The notes: a model not told the origin generated them from the letters alone. A stretch of 10,390 nucleotides of DNA from Chitinophaga pinensis (GCA_945889235.1 CAMDBK010000078.1:1-10390), one strand, 5' to 3'; shown: positions 1 to 5,712, counted from the first letter of the stretch. Numbers and translations: made by a program.

Positions 1-563
1 TTGCAATAGGCTCCGCTGGCGGTGCTCCAGGCAACGGCATCTGATACATACGGTATGGCATCGCCATTGCGGTAGTGCGTTACTTTCAGATTTTCATCCA
101 TCCATATTTGCCCACCTATGGTTACGGTGTTATAAGTATTGCCGTCAACATCGGTTACGGTATTACCACCGCCACCTCCTGTAGTAGTGGTAAAGGTTTG
201 TGTTTCGCCATAGCTGGTACCTTCACTGTTGGTGGCATAGGCACGCACATAGTAATACGTGTTGGGTGTTAAGCCTGTAAGCGTGCTTGTAAAACTTCCA
301 CTGCCTGAGCCATCGCTGGTTTTGTTGTCAGTGGTGTAAGGAGTAAAAAAGGAACTCCAGCAAACGCCTTTTTCTATGATGTCGGCATTGCCGTCACTGG
401 TAATAAATCCGCCAGAGGTTGCTGTGGTTGCGGTTATGTTGTTTACAATGTTGGTGGTTAATTCGGGATAGGTGGGTTGTTCTTTAGGAAAGAGGCAACC
501 CGGAAGGAGCGCAAGTGAAACAGAAGTTGTAATAAGTAAATGTAACAATGTTTTAGTTTTCAT
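1..563 (-). CDS. Lipoprotein with FN3-like domain and FISUMP domain (3' part outside window)
   Basis: 187 codons are visible before the gene leaves the window. The chosen ATG (561-563) is followed by a basic, hydrophobic signal peptide ending in a lipobox, LPGC, with the lipidated Cys at residue 23; proline before the glycine is slightly unusual. Residues 35-127 look like a fibronectin-III-like beta sandwich, with GFITSDG, KGVCWS and the ending LTPNTYYYVRAYATNSEG. A glycine linker (about 129-133) leads into a FISUMP domain (Fibrobacter succinogenes major paralogous domain), recognised by DVDGNTYNTVTIGGQIWMDE and a later GAYC. The protein is probably anchored at the outer membrane or cell surface. 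The ligand and role are unknown; such proteins are usually multi-copy in Bacteroidota. It is divergent from everything to its right and has its own promoter. Confidence 0.85.
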   Translation of the reverse strand, partial: MKTKTLLHLLITTSVSLALLPGCLFPKEQPTYPELTTNIVNNITATTATSGGFITSDGNADIIEKGVCWSSFFTPYTTDNKTSDGSGSGSFTSTLTGLTPNTYYYVRAYATNSEGTSYGETQTFTTTTGGGGGNTVTDVDGNTYNTVTIGGQIWMDENLKVTHYRNGDAIPYVSDAVAWSTASGAYC

Positions 564-620
564 GGTACATAGATTTTAAGATTTGAATTCCACTCCATTT
601 TTTGAATTGCATTTGTTAGT

Positions 621-628
621 CAAAAATA
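621..628 (-). promoter_or_regulatory. Bacteroidota -7 promoter box for the FISUMP lipoprotein
   Basis: On the minus strand this reads TATTTTTG, an exact match to the Bacteroidota TAnnTTTG -7 box. A start site about 6 nt downstream would give a 5' UTR of roughly 50 nt before the ATG at 563. I see no convincing TTG-type -33 element at the usual distance, so this is a moderate call. Confidence 0.45.
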
Positions 629-664
629 CAAATAAATGGATTTCTATTTTATTTAGTACTAAAT

Positions 665-693
665 AAAAGAGGCGCGCGAAGCGCGCCTCTTTT
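665..693. terminator. Perfect bidirectional hairpin terminator
   Basis: Two perfectly complementary 13-nt arms (665-677 and 681-693) enclose a GAA loop. The stem is GC-rich (GAGGCGCGC) and is bordered by A's on one side and T's on the other, so it is a Rho-independent terminator shape in both directions. It lies just upstream of the FISUMP lipoprotein promoter, so it would insulate that promoter from minus-strand read-through or end plus-strand transcription from the left. No gene visibly ends here. Confidence 0.7.
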
Positions 694-1032
694 CCCTCTC
701 TTAATTATTATTGATGCTGTCATTGCGAACGTTTCAGCGAGAAATCTGTTTGTTTGAAACGGAATTTATTTTAGTGGGATTACAAATCCCGACCAGCGGG
801 GAACAAAATTTATTTTAAAGATAGTTGTTAAAAAAACCTAAAATCCCTCCCCCCATTTTGCCAATAAAAATATTTTCATTTATTTTGTTCCTACTAACAA
901 ACCCTTTCCGGCATAGAGTAACATCTACACTATTTTTTAAACCCGGCTTCTGTTGATTAAGTTTTTTACCTAACCTGTATTGTTTTTATTCAGCTCACCG
1001 GCTTGGTAATGCATTGCTGTTAGTAACACACA
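694..1032. other. Gene-free stretch with degenerate REP-like palindromes
   Basis: No credible coding frame is seen. From about 715 to 800 lie pieces resembling interspersed Bacteroidota repeats: GTCATTGCGA at 720-729, a 7-bp dyad CGTTTCA/TGAAACG (730-736 and 755-761), and GGGAT/ATCCC (776-780 and 786-790) followed by a CAGCGGG remnant. Further right, GGAACAAAAT (800-809) recurs inverted at 882-891. The rest is AT-rich and precedes the small HTH gene. No exact TAnnTTTG box was found for that gene. Confidence 0.4.
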
Positions 1033-1254
1033 ATGGAAGAAACTTATGACCTTTCAAAATACCACAACGAAACCAATGTAACATTGGCTAAGCGCTATGG
1101 CATTTCGCTACCCACCTTTAAAAGGTATATACAACCCATCATGAAACAGCTACGCGCACTGCGTAAAAAAATTCTTCCCGGCTCGGTGTTGGGTGCCCGC
1201 TACTGGACACGCGCCATGCTTGTTATACTTTTTAATCATTTGGGAGAACCTTAA
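1033..1254 (+). CDS. Small helix-turn-helix protein (73 aa)
   Basis: This is a short basic protein. Residues 17-36 (NVTLAKRYGISLPTFKRYIQ) have the shape of a helix-turn-helix: helix, glycine turn, then a recognition helix rich in Thr, Lys and Arg. The C-terminus ends in LFNHLGEP. From memory, small Bacteroidota HTH proteins of this size share the LAxxYGxSxxTFxxxI start and the LGxP end, but I cannot name a family. It has no other domain, so any regulation would come from DNA binding alone, probably as an oligomer. The ATG follows an A/C-rich ACACACA, normal for a group without strong Shine-Dalgarno sites. A tandem 10-bp array begins at its stop codon and a 42-bp array follows, which makes DNA repeats a plausible target. 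That target is inference. Confidence 0.6.
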   Translation: MEETYDLSKYHNETNVTLAKRYGISLPTFKRYIQPIMKQLRALRKKILPGSVLGARYWTRAMLVILFNHLGEP

Positions 1255-1340
1255 AACAGGCTCATACCGGCTCTTGTAAGCTCATAGTAGTTTTTGTAGG
1301 CTCAAAGCGGTTAACTCCGGTTCATTGCGGCTCAGCATTG
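1251..1340. repeat. Degenerate 10-bp tandem array
   Basis: About nine units repeat with an exact period of 10 bp and no indels. Examples are CTCATACCGG (1261), CTCTTGTAAG (1271), CTCATAGTAG (1281), CTCAAAGCGG (1301), TTCATTGCGG (1321) and CTCAGCATTG (1331), giving a consensus close to CTCATAGCGG. The first unit overlaps the stop codon of the HTH gene. A 10-bp period puts equivalent bases on nearly the same face of the helix. It is not an open reading frame in phase with its neighbours. Confidence 0.75.
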
Positions 1341-1353
1341 TTTTCAGTCACTA

Positions 1354-1361
1354 TATGTTTG
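1354..1361 (+). promoter_or_regulatory. Candidate -7 box for the 42-bp array transcript
   Basis: TATGTTTG matches TAnnTTTG exactly. It lies between the 10-bp and 42-bp arrays, with a predicted start near 1367. TTG triplets upstream (1325-1327 and 1338-1340) are not at the usual -33 spacing, so the call rests on the -7 box and its position. It could drive a long repeat-containing leader into the gene at 1785. Confidence 0.4.
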
Positions 1362-1386
1362 CGCTGTCATTCATTTTCAATGGCAT

Positions 1387-1398
1387 CGTTCTTTGACA
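1387..1398 (+). promoter_or_regulatory. boxA-like antitermination site
   Basis: CGTTCTTTGACA matches the classical boxA core TGCTCTTTAACA at 9 of 12 positions, and resembles the GTTCTTTGACAT stretch I recall from Bacteroidota rRNA leaders. It lies about 20 nt after the predicted start site and just before a long untranslated repeat, where NusB/NusE-dependent antitermination would make sense. This is a motif match only. Confidence 0.35.
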
Positions 1399-1430
1399 TA
1401 CTGGTAAACACAAATCAATCAACCAAAGGT

Positions 1431-1743
1431 TTTAATTAACCAACTGAAAAGTTTTTTCGGTCAAAGAAAAGTTTCAGTTAACCAATTTAAAAGTTTTTTC
1501 GGTCAAATAAAAAGTTCAGTTAATCAACTGAAAATTTTTTTCGGTCAAAGAAAGAGTTCAATTAATCAACTGAAAAATTTTTTCGGTCAAAGAAAAGTTT
1601 CAGTTAACCAATTGAAAAGTTTTTTCGGTCAAAGAAAGAGTTCAGTTAACCAACTAAAAAGTTTTTTCGGTCAAAGAAAAAGTTCAGTTAACCAATTGAA
1701 AAGTTTTTTCGGTCAATTAAAAATTTCAATCAATCAATTATAA
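1431..1743. repeat. 42-bp tandem array, seven units plus degenerate ends
   Basis: The marker CGGTCAA starts at 1458, 1500, 1542, 1584, 1626, 1668 and 1710, exactly 42 bp apart each time. The 13-nt core TTTTTTCGGTCAA is identical in all seven units, while the rest varies. Each unit has the arms AACTGAAA and TTTCAGTT, which are perfect reverse complements in units 1 and 4. They can pair within a unit or across the unit border around an AACC/AATC tetraloop. A second small stem, TTTTC/GAAAA, frames a GGTCAAA loop in units with GAAAA. The array is strongly AT-rich. There are no spacers, so it is not CRISPR. The plus-strand frame beginning at 1408 stays open to TAA at 1741-1743 but has no ATG. Confidence 0.9.
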
Positions 1744-1752
1744 TTATTAACC

Positions 1753-1768
1753 CCCGATAACTATCGGG
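1753..1768. repeat. Short palindrome just upstream of the FN3-like gene
   Basis: CCCGATA and TATCGGG form a 7-bp dyad around AC, 16 nt before the ATG at 1785. Similar CCCGAT...ATCGGG palindromes are scattered through Bacteroidota genomes. There is no T-run on the plus strand, so it is unlikely to be a terminator. It might influence translation initiation. Confidence 0.5.
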
Positions 1769-1784
1769 ATAAAAAATAAAAAAC

Positions 1785-2489
1785 ATGACACTAATTCGTT
1801 GCAGAGTAAGCTATCACTCTATAAAACTCACCGCCCTTGCACCTTTTGCACTGGGTGTGCGCGATGGCATTTATAACAACAATCCCCCGTTTACACTGCC
1901 GCCACTTACGCAGCTCATTTTTGAAGGGCTGGTAACTGACTACAGCAATAAGTATGCAGCCTATAAGGCGCACACCGAAACCAAAGCCGAAATGGAAATT
2001 GCCAAAGGCTATCTGATGACGGGGCTCGATACCATGAGCAACTATGTAAACACCGTTGCCAATGGCGATGCCAACATTATTGCGCAGGCAGGCTTTGTGC
2101 CTACCAAGGGCAGCGCCAGCCAGCAAAACCCGCCCGTGGAGCCCACAGGTGTAACGCTTAACCGCTTAGGCGCAGGCGAACTGGTTTCGGATTGCCCTGT
2201 GGTAGAGGGTGCTGAATTCTATGGTGCGGTGCTCACGCAATCGCCTATTCCGGCCAGCATTATTATGGTAAACGGACAAATTGTACTTAACGACAGCGGG
2301 GTTACACCTTCAACCACGCCCATACCGGGTCCCTCACCTTCGGCCATAGGAATAATAGACTTTAACAAAAGCCGCAGAAAAATTTTCATCGGGCTTACCC
2401 CCGGCATCACCTATTATATTTACTACTGGGCGGGCAATACCGCAGGGGTAAGTTCACTAAGCCAGGTGGTGAGTTTTATGTTGTGGTAG
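1785..2489 (+). CDS. FN3-like protein of unknown function (234 aa)
   Basis: No enzyme motif, signal peptide or membrane segment is visible. Residues 1-105 look mostly helical (IYNNNPPF, then YSNKYAAYKAHTETKAEMEIAKGYLMTGL and YVNTVANGDANIIAQAGF). After a Pro/Ser linker (about 107-120), residues 121-234 look like a fibronectin-III-type beta sandwich ending GLTPGITYYIYYWAGNTAGVSSLSQVVSFMLW. From memory, Bacteroidota encode many proteins with this two-part plan (helical N-terminus, a GF...KGS hinge, then FN3), and their role is not known to me. The ATG follows an A-rich tract; the next in-frame codon of interest upstream is a TAA at 1770, so no longer start exists. GC content and GCC/GGC/CCC codon use are higher than in the genes from 2540 onward. 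It overlaps the 3' tail of the convergent rlmF frame by 67 bp and follows the 42-bp array. Confidence 0.75.
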   Translation: MTLIRCRVSYHSIKLTALAPFALGVRDGIYNNNPPFTLPPLTQLIFEGLVTDYSNKYAAYKAHTETKAEMEIAKGYLMTGLDTMSNYVNTVANGDANIIAQAGFVPTKGSASQQNPPVEPTGVTLNRLGAGELVSDCPVVEGAEFYGAVLTQSPIPASIIMVNGQIVLNDSGVTPSTTPIPGPSPSAIGIIDFNKSRRKIFIGLTPGITYYIYYWAGNTAGVSSLSQVVSFMLW

Positions 2490-3136
2490 GGTAGAAGAAA
2501 GCAGGCAGTTGGCAGTATACAGACACTGCCGCTGCCTGCTGCCGCTGAAGCATGAAAAGGCGGATTGCAAATCGTTACATCATAGTGTTCGCCCTGATGA
2601 ATTATGCCGCGAAAAATATCGTCTGCATTTAATTGCAAACGCAGTTCAACCTTTCCTTTCAGTGAAGGATTTAGTTTTACAATAACCCTTGCAGCATCAA
2701 TGGCAACGGGGTCAATATCAGTTCCGCTAAAGCTCCATCCGTATTCGTGAATTCCTATAATGGGGTAAATACAATTTGCACCTGTACCAATGTCAAGGCA
2801 TTTCACAGTGTTGCCCGTTGGTATTTTTCCGTTGTTGCTGCCGGCAAGTAAATCAGCCACATGATGGATGTAATCTGCCCTGCCCGGTATGGGAGGACAT
2901 AAATAGTTTTCAGGAATATCCCAGTTGCTGATGTTGTAATAATGTTTCAGCAATGCTTTGTTCAGCATCTTTACCGCAGCGGCATTGAAGAAATCAATAG
3001 AAGTGTCGTTATAAGCATTGGTTATAACAAACTGTTTTAATACAGGACAACTGCGCACGAGTACCTCAAAATTATACCTCCCGCGATGGCGGTTACGCGG
3101 ATGCAGTTCTGTTTTTTGAGGAGCGTGTTGTTTCAT
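2423..3136 (-). CDS. rlmF: RlmF, 23S rRNA m6A1618 methyltransferase, C-terminally truncated (probable pseudogene)
   Basis: Residues 10-199 match the RlmF family closely: LHPRNRHRGRYNF (11-23), NWDIPENYLCPPIPGRADYI (71-90), the SAM-binding LDIGTGANCIYP (114-125), and the N6-adenine methyltransferase motif CNPPFHAS (190-197). The family enzyme transfers a methyl group from SAM to A1618 of 23S rRNA. E. coli RlmF is about 308 residues. Here the match ends near residue 200 and a 37-residue unrelated tail (GSGSVCILPTACFLL...) follows, so the conserved C-terminal third with its NFGGQ/ELWCEGGE-type segment is absent. That tail is read from the hairpin and the antisense of the FN3-like gene. SAM binding and the NPPF motif survive, but activity is doubtful. 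The missing part is not found elsewhere in the window. It lies downstream of the helicase gene, behind the 8-bp array. Confidence 0.85.
   Translation of the reverse strand: MKQHAPQKTELHPRNRHRGRYNFEVLVRSCPVLKQFVITNAYNDTSIDFFNAAAVKMLNKALLKHYYNISNWDIPENYLCPPIPGRADYIHHVADLLAGSNNGKIPTGNTVKCLDIGTGANCIYPIIGIHEYGWSFSGTDIDPVAIDAARVIVKLNPSLKGKVELRLQLNADDIFRGIIHQGEHYDVTICNPPFHASAAAGSGSVCILPTACFLLPYHNIKLTTWLSELTPAVLPAQ
2501..2539. terminator. Strong hairpin after the FN3-like gene, at the rlmF break point
   Basis: GCAGGCAG (2501-2508) pairs with CTGCCTGC (2532-2539), and GGCAGT (2511-2516) pairs with ACTGCC (2525-2530), with an 8-nt loop and a small TT/G internal loop. It starts 12 nt after the FN3-like stop codon. 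There is no T-run on either side, so it may be a Rho-dependent end, an RNA-stabilising 3' structure or the end of a mobile unit. RlmF homology stops exactly at its right edge. Confidence 0.55.
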
Positions 3137-3165
3137 TTTAAATCACTAAGCCAAGTAGCCGGTTA

Positions 3166-3317
3166 GCTATTTGCCTACTTGGCTAATTGGCTACTTGGCT
3201 ACTTGGCTACTTGGCTAATTGCCTATTTGGCTATTTGCCTACTTGCCTACTTGGCTACTTGGCTACTTGGCTACTTGCCTACTTGGCTATTTGGCTAATT
3301 GGCTACTTGGCTATTTG
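3166..3317. repeat. 8-bp tandem array, 19 units
   Basis: Nineteen consecutive 8-bp units of GCTACTTG and close variants (GCTATTTG, GCTAATTG, CCTACTTG, CCTATTTG) run without an indel. The array ends 2 bp from the helicase stop codon and fills nearly all the space before rlmF. An inverted copy, AGCCAAGTAGCC at 3149-3160, sits on the rlmF side and can pair with GGCTACTTGGCT (3189-3200) or with other units. Variation is confined to unit positions 1, 5 and 6. It would be transcribed if dbpA and rlmF share an mRNA. Confidence 0.92.
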
Positions 3318-3319
3318 CC

Positions 3320-4630
3320 TCACTCACTAATCGCAATCTTCACTTTTTTATTCTTAATCTTTTCATCTCGTATCAGCGCAACAACCTGTTCAATCTTGTG
3401 ATTGCTTACTGCGGCATACGATGAATGGTCCAGCACCTCAATCAATCCCAGCTCATCTTTTGCCAGTTTTCCTTTTTGTAACAACATGCCTACTATATCC
3501 ATTTTATTTATCTTTTCTTTCTTGCCGGCAGCAATGAATAAGGTGCGCCAACGGGCTTTGGGTGGCATCACATTTTTGCCGGGCAAGGTTTCTAACTCAG
3601 GAGTTTCTTCAATAAAAGGAGGAATATGATCATTTGCCGACAACAATAAATAAGCTGTTCCTTCGGCATTCATACGCGCTGTTCTTCCGTTGCGGTGGGT
3701 AAATACATCGTGTGTAGTTGGCAACTGATAATGTATCACTGCTTCAATCTCCGGTATATCTAATCCCCGCGAAGCAAGGTCGGTAGTTATAAGCAAACGG
3801 TGACTTCCGTTTCTGAATTTTATGAGTGCGCGCTCTCTGTCTTCCTGTTCCAGTCCGCCATGAAAAACACCGTGCGCCAGTCCTTTGCCGTCCAGCAAAA
3901 TACTGATGCGCTCCACCGCATCACGGTGATTGCAAAACACGAGCGTTGATTTATTCTGAAGTTTACAAATCAATGAGAATAAAATCTGCAGCTTGTCGGT
4001 ATCCTCTGCCTTCAGGTATTTCAGTTTTAAATTAACAGTGGTGGGCGTTCCGGTGTTCAGAAAATTAAGTTCAACAGGGTTGCGTACTCCCGTAAAAGCA
4101 GGAATTTCTTTCATGGCTGTTGCCGAGGTAAGTATGCGCCTTCTCAGATTTTTTAAATTACCTATAATGGCCGACATCTCCTCTTTAAAACCAAGGTCTA
4201 ATGCTTTGTCAAATTCATCTAATATCAGCGTCTGTATGCCTGACGTGTCCACATTGTTATGCTGAATGTGATAAGCAATGCGTCCGGGAGTGCCCACCAG
4301 CAAAGCAGGCGGATGCGAGAGGTTATTCTTCTCAGTTCGTGTGGAGTGTCCGCCATAACAGCAGTTCACTTTAAAACCTGTGTTCATTTGCTTAAACACC
4401 TGTTCAATCTGCAAACCCAGCTCACGCGAAGGAACAATAATAAGTGCCTGCACTCCTTTATTTTCAGTAGTCAGGCTGCTTAATACAGGCAACAGAAAAC
4501 CTACTGTTTTTCCTGAGCCAGTAGGCGAAAGCAACAGAATATCTGTTGCTGTTTTTGCCGCTTCCAATGCTGCAAGCTGCATTTCATTTAAAGAGGTAAT
4601 CTTTAAATTCTCAAGTATTTTTTCGAACAT
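3320..4630 (-). CDS. dbpA: DbpA-type DEAD-box RNA helicase
   Basis: This 436-residue protein has the complete helicase motif set: a Q-motif-like region (ITSLNEMQLAAL, 11-22), motif I SPTGSGKT (35-42), Ia PSREL (67-71), Ib TPGR (114-117), motif II DEFD (138-141), III SAT (169-171), IV VFCNHRD (231-237), V TTDLASRGLDIPE (282-294) and VI HRNGRTAR (312-319). Motif II reads DEFD instead of DEAD, but both acidic ATPase residues are kept. Residues about 360-433 (TLFIAAGKKEKINKMDIVG, then IEVLDHSSYAAV and IRDEKIKNKKVKI) match the DbpA RNA-binding domain, which in E. coli recognises hairpin 92 of 23S rRNA. The role is therefore ATP-dependent remodelling during 50S subunit assembly. It is followed on the same strand by rlmF, another 23S rRNA factor. 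No clear -7 box was found upstream; a GC-rich palindrome separates it from the preceding gene. Confidence 0.9.
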   Translation of the reverse strand: MFEKILENLKITSLNEMQLAALEAAKTATDILLLSPTGSGKTVGFLLPVLSSLTTENKGVQALIIVPSRELGLQIEQVFKQMNTGFKVNCCYGGHSTRTEKNNLSHPPALLVGTPGRIAYHIQHNNVDTSGIQTLILDEFDKALDLGFKEEMSAIIGNLKNLRRRILTSATAMKEIPAFTGVRNPVELNFLNTGTPTTVNLKLKYLKAEDTDKLQILFSLICKLQNKSTLVFCNHRDAVERISILLDGKGLAHGVFHGGLEQEDRERALIKFRNGSHRLLITTDLASRGLDIPEIEAVIHYQLPTTHDVFTHRNGRTARMNAEGTAYLLLSANDHIPPFIEETPELETLPGKNVMPPKARWRTLFIAAGKKEKINKMDIVGMLLQKGKLAKDELGLIEVLDHSSYAAVSNHKIEQVVALIRDEKIKNKKVKIAISE

Positions 4631-4642
4631 AGTTTTCGCGTT

Positions 4643-4666
4643 CCCCTCTCCTCTAAGGAAGAGGGG
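4643..4666. repeat. GC-rich interspersed palindrome
   Basis: CCCCTCT (4643-4649) pairs with AGAGGGG (4660-4666), followed by TGGGGGTGAGGT. This resembles a widespread Bacteroidota intergenic repeat (CCCTCTCC...GGAGAGGG...GGGTGAGG, from memory). It fills most of the 53-bp gap between the T9SS cargo gene and dbpA. There is no T-run on the minus strand, so a terminator role is not supported. Confidence 0.6.
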
Positions 4667-4683
4667 TGGGGGTGAGGTTTGTT

Positions 4684-5691
4684 TTATAACACACTAATCT
4701 TCTTCATCCCCGCCTTATCACCCACCAAAACTTTCAGTGTGTACAAACCCGAAGCATAGTTCGCTGTATTCAACTCATAGCGTTGATTACCCGCGCCCAA
4801 TTGATTTTGCTCTATCATTTCAACTAATTGCCCAAGGTTGTCATAAACGGCAAGCTGTACCTTTTCAGGTTGAGTTAATTCAAACGATATAACACTTAAA
4901 CCGTTGGTAGGATTTGGGAATACATTCAGATGAATTGCATTCGTAATATTTTCTTCCACAGCACTGATGTGCGCCTGATCAAGATAAGTAGCGCCCTGAT
5001 AAAGTGTGCCATCCTGGTCCAATGATGAAATACTCAGAACAGGGTAATGTGTATCGGCTTTATACCAGTAATAAATTGTTGAAGCATACGTAAGAACTAC
5101 AGGTACTGTAACAGTATAACTGTCGGTATAGCTTTCAATAACTTTTACCCTTATTACATTGTTAAGTGTTCCGTAAGGCAATATAAGAGTTCCGTATGCA
5201 TCAGCAGTTACATTCACCGTTCCGGCACGCGTAATAGTAACTCCGGATGTAAAAACAGCCCCGAAATTATCGGAATACGTATCTAAATAAGTAAAAGGAA
5301 AGGTCATCATTTTTTCAGCATCTGAATAGGGGATAAGATTACCGCTTGCAACTACTCCGTCATAAAAATAGCCGGATGAAGTACCTTCAAAATAACTGTA
5401 CGCACTACCCTGCGAAATAGAAACTGTTGCATCAGGAAAACTTGCAGAACTTGGAGTTGCTGCAGGATCAACATGGTTCATGTTTGCTGTGCCTGTGGGT
5501 GAAACACCTGAGAAGTCCCAGATTAACCCGGCACCGCCAATGCCCGCTGTCTGATAAGGAAACAGATGCACTAAAAAGTTTTCGCCCGGGTGCGGAGTAA
5601 AGTTTGCCGCTGTTATTGTTGACTGTGCCTGTGCGGAGTTTACAATTGCAGAAACTCCAAGAGTGAAAATAAGAAATAATGATTTATTCAT
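4684..5691 (-). CDS. Secreted protein with T9SS C-terminal sorting domain
   Basis: 335 residues from the ATG at 5689-5691. That start is chosen because it begins a clean signal peptide, MNKSLFLIFTLGVSAIVNSAQAQS, with likely cleavage after AQA (residue 22). A longer frame opening at 5811 would add a Cys-rich 40-residue lead that overlaps pcm and the promoter. The middle (about 25-245) is Ser/Thr/Tyr-rich and looks all-beta, with no catalytic motif that I recognise. Residues about 255-335 form a type A T9SS sorting domain: VFPNPTNG (257-264), then VYDNLGQLV (282-290), then ASGLYTLKV (313-321), ending KKISVL. The protein should cross the inner membrane by Sec, cross the outer membrane by T9SS, and be released or attached at the surface. 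Confidence 0.88.
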   Translation of the reverse strand: MNKSLFLIFTLGVSAIVNSAQAQSTITAANFTPHPGENFLVHLFPYQTAGIGGAGLIWDFSGVSPTGTANMNHVDPAATPSSASFPDATVSISQGSAYSYFEGTSSGYFYDGVVASGNLIPYSDAEKMMTFPFTYLDTYSDNFGAVFTSGVTITRAGTVNVTADAYGTLILPYGTLNNVIRVKVIESYTDSYTVTVPVVLTYASTIYYWYKADTHYPVLSISSLDQDGTLYQGATYLDQAHISAVEENITNAIHLNVFPNPTNGLSVISFELTQPEKVQLAVYDNLGQLVEMIEQNQLGAGNQRYELNTANYASGLYTLKVLVGDKAGMKKISVL

Positions 5692-5712
5692 GGTTTTGTG
5701 TTTTGATGATAG

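Noticed and set aside
75..272. Plus-strand frame of 65 codons
   Set aside because: Antisense to the FISUMP lipoprotein. The composition simply mirrors its Thr/Gly-rich codons.
564..1032. Missing 3' part of rlmF
   Set aside because: Neither strand here gives the NFGGQ or ELWCEGGE-like segments expected for the RlmF C-terminus.
1431..1743. CRISPR array
   Set aside because: Units are directly adjacent with no unique spacers, and no cas gene is in the window. The same holds for 10061-10390.
1791..2126. Minus-strand frame of 111 codons opposite the FN3-like gene
   Set aside because: It is antisense to a coherent protein with recognisable domain architecture and has no family features.
1033..2539. 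Insertion sequence or plasmid replicon with iterons
   Set aside because: No transposase, recombinase or replication initiator is encoded, and no target-site duplication was found at either side.
3219..3401. Plus-strand frame of Leu/Tyr/Trp-rich repeats (YLxxWLLGYLA)
   Set aside because: It is the 8-bp array read in one frame, running into the antisense of dbpA. No independent start signal or homology.
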